Assembly (NCBI GenBank): GCA_964563975.1
Contig: CAZLZJ010000087.1
Span: forward strand, 1-6,297
DNA: 6,297 nucleotides
DNA from: JAAYJR01 sp964563975
GTDB lineage: Bacteria > Bacteroidota > Bacteroidia > Bacteroidales > Prolixibacteraceae
Direction of reading: 5' to 3'
Made by a program: the position numbers and the translations under genes. Under the pieces are notes generated by a model, which had not been told where the DNA came from, did not search any database, and saw only the letters and a list, made by a program, of their open reading frames with translations. Within the stretch, counting starts at the first letter, position 1. Every line of letters begins with the position of its first letter. Below are positions 1 to 6,297 of the stretch, piece after piece.

Positions 1-72
1 GCATCCCATGTGTTGCCGGAATGGAGATAAGTTGAGCCGTCGTTGGCATCAACTGTTTTATCTGACGGGCAG
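1..72 (-). repeat. Direct repeat copy A, start of second HYR module
   Basis: This copy matches 925-996 with 69 of 72 bases identical; the first 55 bases (1-55 against 925-979) are identical. The differences are at 56, 62 and 65. It encodes the beginning of a HYR module (CPSDKTVDANDG, then STYLHSGNTWD). Similarity stops sharply to the right of 72. The repeat probably continues left of position 1, so its full length cannot be seen. Confidence 0.92.
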
Positions 73-3000
73 TCTGTAAATTCCGGTGCGGTAGTATCGT
101 CGATGGTGATGGTCTGAGTGGCGGTAGCCTGATTGTCACTTTTGTCGACGACAGTAAATGTACGGGTTACAACCACCGGGCAACTGCCTGTTTTTGTATC
201 GGAGTAGTATACGGCTTTTATTTCACAATTATCGGATACATTAAGAGATGAATCGGCATAGGATGAAGTAATGTCTATTTGAGTTTCCGAGTAAACCCAT
301 CCTGTGATTGCATCTGTGTCGCACCCTTCGATCGAGTAGTTTGACAATGCCGTAATTACCGGTTTGATATTATCCGTTACCGTCGTTGTTACCGTGCTGC
401 TGTTGTTTTCTGCATTGTTATCGTTATTGCTGGAAACAGTAGCTGTGTTTACAACATCTTCGCACTGATTTTCGGAAAGTGTTCCTTTAATATATATGGT
501 AGCAGATGCTCCATTGGCGAGATCTGACAAAAGGATGTAAGTTCCCGTCCATGCGGAGTAGTTCTCCCCGTCGGTTGAAAATTGAGGTGCATCGGTATAT
601 ATTGAACTGACATCATCGCTGATCATTACACCTGTGGCGGGACCCGGGCCGTTATTTTTAACGGTTATCTTATATATAAGCTCTTCGCCCGTAAATGCCT
701 CTGCAGTAACGGCTTCTTTTTCAATTTCAACATCTCCGTAGGCATTTACCGTTACTGTGAATGTACAGCTTGCACTGTTGTCGCAATTGTCAACTGCAAC
801 CCATGTAACCGTGGTTGTGCCGTCGTTGAATGCAACGCCATCAAGTGTTGTTAAAGGTGTGGTTATTGATGTTGCGCCGCTAAGTGTTGCTGTCAGCGTA
901 AAATCGCAATTGTCGGTTGCTGTGGCATCCCATGTGTTGCCGGAATGGAGATAAGTTGAGCCGTCGTTGGCATCAACTGCTTTATTTGCCGGGCAGCTTG
1001 TGATTTGCGGAGTAACAGTGTCATTGACCGTTATAAAGTGGTACAGACTTTCACTGAAGCTGAAACCATCTGTTAAAGTATATATCCTTTTAACATTTAA
1101 CGGGCAGGTTCCCCAGACTGAATCTTCTACAGCTAAGAAGAGGTCGGTACAGCCCGGTGTTATTGTAAGGCCGCCGCCGCTGAGCTCAACCAGCTCCTGA
1201 TATGTTTCAACCGCGCCGGGCACATCATCATAGTCGCACGCATAAATAGTACTTTCAGGTAATGTCCCGTCAATCAGAGGCGGAATATTTTCGAGGAATA
1301 CAGATGATGTAACCGATTTGGTTTGTGTACAGACACCTGTTGAGTCATTAAAGGTAACTGTTAATATTACAGTTATTTCAGAGTCTAAATACTCTTCGCA
1401 ATCTGCAGCAATTTCGAAAAGGCCCTCTGCGCTTGTTTCACTTCCTAAGTAATCATTTTCGCTGTAAAAATCCCAGTTATATGTGAAAAACCCTTTTGAG
1501 CAGGTACTAGTAAGTTCTGCACCTGCTTCAAATTCAATTCCGCAGCACACCTCTTGCGAAGCTACGGGATTGGAGCTTATGTTAAAGCAAGGCACACAGG
1601 CATCTTTATGAGGGAATGACCTGTCGATTTCATAACAATTGGGAGTTTCGTAATGCATTACTGACTGGCCTGAAGCAATAAGTCCGCAATTGTCGGGATC
1701 TACAGGCTGCAGGGAGTAGGTCATATGGATCTCTTCATTGTAAACTGCATTGACATTCCAGGATATTGTATTATTTGAAATGTTGTAGCTTCCCTTGGAA
1801 ACAGCTACTGATCCGCTGATAATTTCAAAATTGCCGTCAATATCGTCTGTCACCATTGATATTCCGGAAATAGCTTGTGCAGCCCAAACCAAGCTTTCGA
1901 AGATCTGGTCGTAAATGAAAGTCAGATCGGCTGCTTGTTCAGTGAACCATGTTCCTCCGTTGAGAGGCTGCTGTGCTAAGGTAAGTGTATTTTCAGCCAA
2001 GTTTTGCACTCCGCCCGAGATATCGCTGAATAGCCCTATGGAGTAAACCCATGTTTCATAGGTTTCTCCTCCAACGTCAAAAAACTGTGCGGCTTGTCCT
2101 GCTTCATAAGCAGCTATGGTGCAATTTGTATGATTTGTGGGGCTTGTTGTACAAGAGGTTCCACCGGTTGCTCCCGCTCTGTTTGCAACACCATCAGTCA
2201 TCATTAATATGGCCCTGATGGTTTCGCAATCATGTGTTGCATTTGCATTCATATGATCTGCCGCAACAACAAACCCTTGTTCTATATTTGTATATCTGCC
2301 TAAGTGTCCCCCGGCTGTAAGATTGTCTATTGCATTTTCTATCTGCGACAGGTTATTTGTTAAACCCAGATCCAGGTAGCCTGTAGTTCCATAAGAAGCA
2401 ATACCGACTCTGTTAAGTCCTGTCAGATTGCCTTCGGGGCTAAGCAGCTTTTGCGCAAAACTCTTGGCAGCAGCTTTTGCATTTGCAATTGGTGAACCTT
2501 CCATACTTCCCGACAGGTCGATTACCAATATTGCTTCAACCGGCCTTGGAGGCGCATCGCCCGTAATAGAAAGCGTGACATCGAACATATTACATGCATC
2601 TTCTTTGGGTACAACTGTTTTAGCAAGGGTAATACTTGTAGTGTCGGCTGTGACGACCTTTACAACTCCTGATGCTGTTGCGCATCCATCGGGTGATCCT
2701 CCCGAAGTGGTAATAGTATAAGTAAAGCTATTGTCGGGAGTACCGCTTATCTCAACATAGGATGATTGTTTATTTACGCTGACTCCGCCGGGCGATGCCG
2801 GGCTGAACAATACATCGTCAATGGTGGCTCCGCTCACATTGTAACGGATTGGAATCATCGGCTCCCCACTGATAAGATTTTGATTGTTGGTTCCTGCTCC
2901 TGAAGCAAGTGTAAGTTCAGCGGAACAGGATCCCTGGATGCCAATTGTAAAGGCTGCCCAGTCAACATTCTGACTAAAGGTAAAAGAGCCGGGATCCTCA

Positions 3001-3647
3001 TCGGTTGCTGCAAGATCCCTCTGTGCGGTTGCTACTTGTGCATGCTCCGTTGAGGATGAGGTGCTGTTATTTGTCCTCCTCATCAGAGTATTGGTATAAT
3101 TAGCCGGATAAGAGTTTATATCCGAAGATTTATTGGCATGTGCTGATGCAATCCACAAATAGTTTTGTGACACCAATGAAGGCTCTAATTTCGGAGGATT
3201 CGGGTTACTGTCGCTTCCGTAGCTTTTATTAACAAATGGTAACCCTGAGAAAGTTCCTTTTTTGATACAGTATGTTATATGAGCACTTCGTTTGCTGAGG
3301 GTATTTGTTGTAATTATTGATGTCCCTTCAGTGCCGTCTGCAATTTTGTATCCGACCGCAAAGTTGTTGTTCCCTGCTTCATCCCCTTCCAGCAGTTCAA
3401 AACCGCCCGATAAAGCAGGTTTATCGCTTGAACTCGATCCGTCTGCCCAAAAAACAAGAATCAGATCCCCGCTTTCAATTCCTGAAGGAAGTAAAATTTC
3501 ATGACTGGCAGAACCTATGCCTGTCACACTGCTTGAATTTGTCGACCTGACCTCTGGAAATTGTGCATTTGCACTGAAGATTGTCATAAATACCGGTAAA
3601 ACTGAAAATATCAGTATAACAGGTATTTTCGCAAATGTTTTTTTCAT
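1..3647 (-). CDS. Large secreted VWA/HYR/DUF11 multidomain adhesin, C-terminus outside window
   Basis: I translated the minus strand from ATG 3647 to the left edge and found no stop in 1215 codons, so the gene is partial at its 3' end. Residues 1-28 are a signal peptide (MKK start, hydrophobic core, cleavage likely ANA|Q). Residues about 29-240 form a beta-rich domain with PSGI, GDLIL and YKIADGTEG motifs. About 242-335 resembles Bacteroidota PKD-like domains (ISGTP, YTITTSG). A von Willebrand A domain covers about 370-592 with an intact metal site: D377-x-S379-x-S381, T453 and D485. About 593-785 is probably one or more Ig-fold modules. Then follow an Ig-like module (788-876), a HYR domain (877-969, with CP, TDNC and CTFTVTV motifs), a DUF11-type module (970-1091, KNNGPGPATGV), a second Ig-like module (1092-1184) and the start of another HYR domain. 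The inferred role is surface adhesion. A sorting signal (type IX secretion or gliding type) may lie beyond the edge. An in-frame ATG at 3674 would add nine residues; 3647 gives the more typical MKK signal start. Confidence 0.93.
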   Translation of the reverse strand, partial: MKKTFAKIPVILIFSVLPVFMTIFSANAQFPEVRSTNSSSVTGIGSASHEILLPSGIESGDLILVFWADGSSSSDKPALSGGFELLEGDEAGNNNFAVGYKIADGTEGTSIITTNTLSKRSAHITYCIKKGTFSGLPFVNKSYGSDSNPNPPKLEPSLVSQNYLWIASAHANKSSDINSYPANYTNTLMRRTNNSTSSSTEHAQVATAQRDLAATDEDPGSFTFSQNVDWAAFTIGIQGSCSAELTLASGAGTNNQNLISGEPMIPIRYNVSGATIDDVLFSPASPGGVSVNKQSSYVEISGTPDNSFTYTITTSGGSPDGCATASGVVKVVTADTTSITLAKTVVPKEDACNMFDVTLSITGDAPPRPVEAILVIDLSGSMEGSPIANAKAAAKSFAQKLLSPEGNLTGLNRVGIASYGTTGYLDLGLTNNLSQIENAIDNLTAGGHLGRYTNIEQGFVVAADHMNANATHDCETIRAILMMTDGVANRAGATGGTSCTTSPTNHTNCTIAAYEAGQAAQFFDVGGETYETWVYSIGLFSDISGGVQNLAENTLTLAQQPLNGGTWFTEQAADLTFIYDQIFESLVWAAQAISGISMVTDDIDGNFEIISGSVAVSKGSYNISNNTISWNVNAVYNEEIHMTYSLQPVDPDNCGLIASGQSVMHYETPNCYEIDRSFPHKDACVPCFNISSNPVASQEVCCGIEFEAGAELTSTCSKGFFTYNWDFYSENDYLGSETSAEGLFEIAADCEEYLDSEITVILTVTFNDSTGVCTQTKSVTSSVFLENIPPLIDGTLPESTIYACDYDDVPGAVETYQELVELSGGGLTITPGCTDLFLAVEDSVWGTCPLNVKRIYTLTDGFSFSESLYHFITVNDTVTPQITSCPANKAVDANDGSTYLHSGNTWDATATDNCDFTLTATLSGATSITTPLTTLDGVAFNDGTTTVTWVAVDNCDNSASCTFTVTVNAYGDVEIEKEAVTAEAFTGEELIYKITVKNNGPGPATGVMISDDVSSIYTDAPQFSTDGENYSAWTGTYILLSDLANGASATIYIKGTLSENQCEDVVNTATVSSNNDNNAENNSSTVTTTVTDNIKPVITALSNYSIEGCDTDAITGWVYSETQIDITSSYADSSLNVSDNCEIKAVYYSDTKTGSCPVVVTRTFTVVDKSDNQATATQTITIDDTTAPEFTDCPSDKTVDANDGSTYLHSGNTWD
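925..996 (-). repeat. Direct repeat copy B, start of first HYR module
   Basis: This is the partner of 1-72, offset by 924 bp, which is exactly 308 codons, so the reading frame is kept. It encodes CPANKAVDANDG followed by STYLHSGNTWD in the first HYR domain. The flanking Ig-like modules upstream in the protein (788-876 and 1092-1184) are alike in plan but well diverged, so near-identity is limited to the HYR start. Confidence 0.92.
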
Positions 3648-3684
3648 TTGAATTAAGTAAAATTTTGTTCCCATATTTTCTATT

Positions 3685-3702
3685 AATTATTGTTTAATAA
3701 TT
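3685..3702 (-). other. AT-only stem-loop in the adhesin leader
   Basis: A perfect 7-bp inverted repeat (aattatt at 3685-3691, aataatt at 3696-3702) encloses a 4-base loop, 38 bases before the adhesin ATG. It contains only A-T pairs, so it would be weak as RNA structure and could arise by chance in this AT-rich gap. Confidence 0.3.
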
Positions 3703-3706
3703 GATA

Positions 3707-3733
3707 TTCCGGAGAATTGTAATTTCTCCCGAA
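3707..3733 (-). other. Intercistronic stem-loop after the small secreted gene
   Basis: An inverted repeat pairs 3707-3716 with 3724-3733 around a 7-base loop: nine pairs with one mismatch, the core being ggagaa/ttctcc. On the minus strand it begins 3 bases after the TGA of the 3737-4264 gene. No T-run follows, so it is not a classical intrinsic terminator. It could act as a partial terminator, an RNA processing site or a 3'-end stabiliser that sets different levels for the two genes. Confidence 0.45.
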
Positions 3734-3736
3734 CAA

Positions 3737-4264
3737 TCATTCTTCCGGTGAAGGATGAGGATTATATGTAAACAGATTCAATACCGCTGCCTTTTCGGGA
3801 CAGCCGGCCGGCACTGCTTTCAGCTCGGCGCAACTCCAGGCTCTTAACCGGTCATTAGGAGATGAAACGGCTTTAACCCTGAAAGTAAAATTATCGCCCG
3901 GTAATATCGAGACTTTTTCTAAGGTTTTGTCCGCCTCAGGTTCAAGTAATTCCCATGCTAAAGTAATGTTGCCGGAACTATTGGAATTGTCAGGGTTCGC
4001 ACAGTTTTCATTATTGTTTTGCACTGATAAAGTTACTGACTCTTCTGTTGATCCCTTATTTTCAACCTTGATAAGGAAAAAGGCTTCCCTTTCCTGCAAG
4101 TTCTGATATTTGCTGGATACAGGCTGGAGAGAGATCCGGCATTCATTCTTAGCTTCAGAATCCTGAGCTGAGAGAGAGGTGAGATTTGTAAAACTGATTA
4201 CTAAAAAAAGTAATCCGGTTAAACAAAATTTCAATGTTTTGTTCTGTTGTAAATCTTTTTTCAT
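3737..4264 (-). CDS. Small secreted beta-sandwich protein of unknown function
   Basis: This is a complete 175-residue protein that I do not recognise by name. Residues 1-33 look like a signal peptide: Lys residues near the start, a hydrophobic stretch at 12-24, and likely cleavage at LSA|Q. No lipobox cysteine follows, so the mature protein of about 142 residues should be soluble in the periplasm or exported. It has four cysteines (C42, C88, C145, C155), which could form two disulfides. The pattern ISLQPVSSKY, FFLIKVENKGS, SVTLSVQN, LLEPE, ILPGDNFTFRVKAVSS resembles an Ig-like or CARDB-like beta-sandwich. It ends in a Pro/Glu-rich tail (HPSPEE). It lies 89 bp upstream of the adhesin gene on the same strand, so cotranscription is likely, and a role as companion to the adhesin is an inference from position only. 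The ATG at 4264 is followed by Lys codons; no strong ribosome binding site is visible. Confidence 0.82.
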   Translation of the reverse strand: MKKDLQQNKTLKFCLTGLLFLVISFTNLTSLSAQDSEAKNECRISLQPVSSKYQNLQEREAFFLIKVENKGSTEESVTLSVQNNNENCANPDNSNSSGNITLAWELLEPEADKTLEKVSILPGDNFTFRVKAVSSPNDRLRAWSCAELKAVPAGCPEKAAVLNLFTYNPHPSPEE

Positions 4265-4884
4265 CGCATATTATGTTTTGTTATTGATTATATTGTTAGC
4301 CATGCAATTGCCGTCTTATTGCAATTTGTCATGCTTAACAATATTGAAAAATACTTAAACTCTTCACTTACAGTGGATTGATGAAAAAACGAAGAAGAAA
4401 TTGATTTAAACCCATATTTCTTTATCTTCCCGAAAATTTCATGAACCCTATCACTTACGGCATGCAAATTAGAACGAAAAAAATTAAAAAACAATTTTTT
4501 CTCAATTAATCTTTTTTTCATCTGAATCATTTTATGTAATGTTAATATCTCCTCTTTTATGTAAATGCGGCATAAAAATTTTTAAATATTTCACGGCCTT
4601 TTGTACATTGTATTTTTTATGTTTCGTTTTGAGTTAAAGGTTTATTGTTATGTGCAAGTCTTATGCCGTTTAAGTTAAATAGTTCATAATTAACACATTA
4701 GTTTGCTGAAATGAAAATAGGAATTGGCTCAAATTGGGACAAATATCTATAATTGGCAATGAAATTATTGTTAAGAGACGAAAAGGAGTTAAATGGTGGC
4801 TGAAATGAATAATAAGTTTAATTTTTTATACTATTTTGGTACAGAATAAATAGTAGTTTTTTATCTGATTAAAATTAAATAACC
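4265..4884. other. AT-rich divergent intergenic region
   Basis: This 620-bp stretch separates the minus-strand secreted genes from the plus-strand fucosidase and should contain promoters for both. I found no exact match to the Bacteroidota -7 consensus TAnnTTTG with a properly spaced -33 TTTG. The near matches have a one-base spacer: TATTTTG at 4832-4838 and TAGTTTG at 4699-4705 on the plus strand, and TAATTTG around 4465-4471 on the minus strand. Three AATTGG hexamers occur at 4722, 4732 and 4751. An 80-codon minus-strand ORF (4288-4530) and an 18-codon plus-strand ORF (4793-4849) lie inside; neither is convincing as a gene. Confidence 0.6.
4722..4756 (+). promoter_or_regulatory. Three spaced AATTGG hexamers, possible operator
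   Basis: The hexamer AATTGG occurs at 4722-4727, 4732-4737 and 4751-4756, with start-to-start spacings of 10 and 19 bp, close to one and two helical turns. They lie 129-163 bp upstream of the fucosidase start. Spaced direct repeats can be binding sites for a regulator, but these are short and AT-rich, and no regulator gene is in the window, so chance remains a real explanation. Confidence 0.2.
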
Positions 4885-6255
4885 ATGAAAAAAATAGCAA
4901 CTGTGCTGATTTTGACTTTGCTTCTCGCGCAAAGTGCATTTTCGCAAAAAAGGATTTGGGATGAGACTGAATCACAAAAGGAGGAGAGATTGAAGTGGTG
5001 GGCTGATGCAAGGTTCGGAATGTTTATTCATTGGGGTATATATGCTCAGGCTGCCCGCCATGAGTGGGTTAAAAAACATGAAAGGATTCCTGATGACCTC
5101 TATCAGAAATATTTTGAGGCTTTTAATCCTGATCTGTTCAATCCTGCCGAATGGGCAAAAAAGGCTAAAGAAGCGGGAATGAAGTATGCAGTTATCACAA
5201 GTAAGCATCATGACGGTTTTTGTATGTTTGAGTCGGCTTACACAGATTATGATGTTGTGAATACTCCCTACGGAAAAGATATTATTAAGGAGTGGGTCGA
5301 AGCTTTTCGTGCCGAAGGTTTAGGTATCGGGTTTTATTACTCTCTGATCGACTGGCACCATCCCGAGTTTACAATCGACAGGGTGCATCCCCGGAGTGCT
5401 AAAACTGCTGCTGAATATGACGAGCTTAACAAAGGCAGGGATATGGCTGTTTATCGTGAATATCTGAAAAATCAGGTACGCGAAATATTAACTAAATATG
5501 GGAAGATTGACATTTTATGGCTTGATTACTCTTATCCGGGTGAGTTTGGCAAAGGGCGCGACGACTGGGGGTCTGTTGAACTGGTAAAGATGGTGCGCGA
5601 TATTCAGCCGGGAATAATAATTAACGACAGGGCAGACCTGAAAGATTATTGGGGCGGATGGGATTTTACCACACCTGAGCAGTATAAGGTGGAAAGCTGG
5701 CCTGAAATTGACGGTAAAAAGATATCGTGGGAGACTTGCCAGACTTTTTCAGGATCATGGGGCTATTACAGGGATGAGCATACATGGAAAGATAAAAAGC
5801 AGCTGCTTGTACTTTTGATCGAGTCGGTTAGCAAGGGAGGTAATCTGTTGTTGAATGTGGGGCCGACTGCAAGGGGTATTTTTGATCACCGTGCTGATAA
5901 AGCTCTTGCCGGAATGGGAGAATGGATGAAGGTTAACGGAAGGTCCGTATATGGATGTACGCAGGCGCCTGCCGGATTTGAGGTACCTGCAAATTCGGTG
6001 CTTACATATAATCCTGATACAAAAAGGTTATATATTCATCTTTTGGATTATCCGATGACCAACTTCAGGTTGCCCGGCTATAAGGGAAAGATTAAGTATG
6101 CCCAGTTCCTGCATGATGCTTCAGAATTGCTGATCACTGCCCCATACGGGCATCACATGCAAGGCAGTATTTCTACGGAAAATGATTTGAATTTGCGGCT
6201 TCCTGTTAATAAACCCAATGTGGAAATACCGGTAATTGAACTTTTTTTGAATTAA
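4885..6255 (+). CDS. GH29 alpha-L-fucosidase, secreted or periplasmic
   Basis: This complete 456-residue enzyme is predicted to hydrolyse terminal alpha-L-fucose from glycans with retention of configuration. Residues 1-20 are a signal peptide (MKK start, leucine-rich core, likely cleavage AFS|Q) without a lipoprotein cysteine. The catalytic barrel spans about 33-355. Family motifs in order are WWADARFGMFIHWG (38-51), AKEAGMKYAVITSKHHDGF (94-112), GFYYSLIDWHHP (149-160), ILWLDYSYPG (210-219), WETCQTFSGSWGYYRDE (282-298) and KGGNLLLNVGPT (317-328). D214 is the expected nucleophile by position. The acid/base Glu is poorly conserved in GH29; E265, E270, E274 and E283 are candidates. Residues about 362-456 form a short C-terminal beta-sandwich, and no carbohydrate-binding module follows. 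The start is preceded by an A-rich leader typical of Bacteroidota rather than a Shine-Dalgarno sequence. It is transcribed divergently from the adhesin pair, and no transporter, SusC/D pair or fucose catabolism gene is in view. Confidence 0.95.
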   Translation: MKKIATVLILTLLLAQSAFSQKRIWDETESQKEERLKWWADARFGMFIHWGIYAQAARHEWVKKHERIPDDLYQKYFEAFNPDLFNPAEWAKKAKEAGMKYAVITSKHHDGFCMFESAYTDYDVVNTPYGKDIIKEWVEAFRAEGLGIGFYYSLIDWHHPEFTIDRVHPRSAKTAAEYDELNKGRDMAVYREYLKNQVREILTKYGKIDILWLDYSYPGEFGKGRDDWGSVELVKMVRDIQPGIIINDRADLKDYWGGWDFTTPEQYKVESWPEIDGKKISWETCQTFSGSWGYYRDEHTWKDKKQLLVLLIESVSKGGNLLLNVGPTARGIFDHRADKALAGMGEWMKVNGRSVYGCTQAPAGFEVPANSVLTYNPDTKRLYIHLLDYPMTNFRLPGYKGKIKYAQFLHDASELLITAPYGHHMQGSISTENDLNLRLPVNKPNVEIPVIELFLN

Positions 6256-6297
6256 CTTAACATTATATATTTTTATTTTCATTTGATTTTCAGTGTT
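6256..6297. other. AT-rich 3' flank of the fucosidase gene
   Basis: The last 42 bases are AT-rich with T-runs but contain no clear stem-loop, so no terminator can be called. No further gene start is visible. Confidence 0.5.

Noticed and set aside
781..914. Repeated 11-mer tcgcaattgtc at 781-791 and 904-914
   Set aside because: It encodes the recurrent Asp-Asn-Cys motif of HYR and Ig-like modules, so protein-level repetition explains it.
757..1200. Two plus-strand ORFs of 65 and 77 codons
   Set aside because: They are antisense to the continuous adhesin reading frame, which shows clear HYR and Ig-like motifs there; the Val/Ser/Thr-rich products are shadows.
2428..2721. 97-codon plus-strand ORF
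   Set aside because: It is antisense to the VWA domain including the DLSGSM metal-site motif, so it is a shadow of the real coding strand.
3292..3550. Two overlapping plus-strand ORFs of 70 and 77 codons
   Set aside because: They overlap each other in different frames and lie antisense to the adhesin N-terminal domain; no motif or start signal supports either.
4288..4530. 80-codon minus-strand ORF just upstream of the small secreted gene
   Set aside because: Its product is rich in Lys, Phe, Ser and Ile as expected from AT-rich noncoding DNA, it has no signal peptide or recognisable motif, and its GAGGAG-like sequence at 4549-4554 is too far from either possible ATG (4530, 4521). The 23-bp gap to the next gene and the ATTCAGATGAAAAAAA context, similar to the adhesin start, are the only points in its favour.
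4568..4668. Distant 8-bp inverted repeat cggcataa/ttatgccg in the intergenic region
   Set aside because: A match of this length about 90 bp apart is expected by chance in a region of this size, and nothing else supports it.
4829..4838. Promoter-like TATTTTG before the fucosidase
   Set aside because: The -7 element has a one-base instead of two-base spacer and no TTTG lies at the proper upstream distance, so it was not listed as a promoter.
4826..5211. Two minus-strand ORFs of 61 and 79 codons
   Set aside because: They lie opposite the fucosidase start and its conserved GH29 motifs and show no features of real proteins.

Overview
The window looks like part of a Bacteroidota chromosome, probably from the class Bacteroidia. 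Three secreted proteins begin with an MKK-type signal peptide, and two of these signals end in Ala-Gln (the third in Ser-Gln). Start codons sit in A-rich leaders without strong Shine-Dalgarno sequences. The large protein combines VWA, PKD-like, HYR and DUF11-type modules, and a GH29 fucosidase lies next to it. I cannot place it below class.

Layout. Positions 1-3647 (minus strand) hold the N-terminal 1215 residues of a very large secreted multidomain adhesin; the frame is open to the left edge, so its C-terminus is outside the window. A small secreted protein of unknown function (3737-4264, minus) lies 89 bp upstream of it in the same direction. The gap holds two stem-loops, one of them 3 bases after the stop codon. 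Positions 4265-4884 are an AT-rich divergent intergenic region with no convincing gene; it holds three spaced AATTGG hexamers and a possible 18-codon leader ORF. Positions 4885-6255 (plus) encode a complete periplasmic or secreted GH29 alpha-L-fucosidase. The last 42 bases are AT-rich and show no recognisable feature.

How the genes may work together. The minus-strand pair probably forms one transcription unit exporting a cell-surface adhesin and a small all-beta companion. The fucosidase is transcribed divergently and removes fucose from glycans outside the cytoplasm. A link between adhesion to a fucosylated surface and fucose release is possible but rests only on adjacency. No RNA gene, CRISPR array, transposase or phage gene was seen. 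The most distinctive sequence signal is a near-identical 72-bp direct repeat, 924 bp apart, inside the adhesin gene. It marks repetition of its HYR module and probably reflects recent duplication or gene conversion. I found no clear evidence of a wholly new system.
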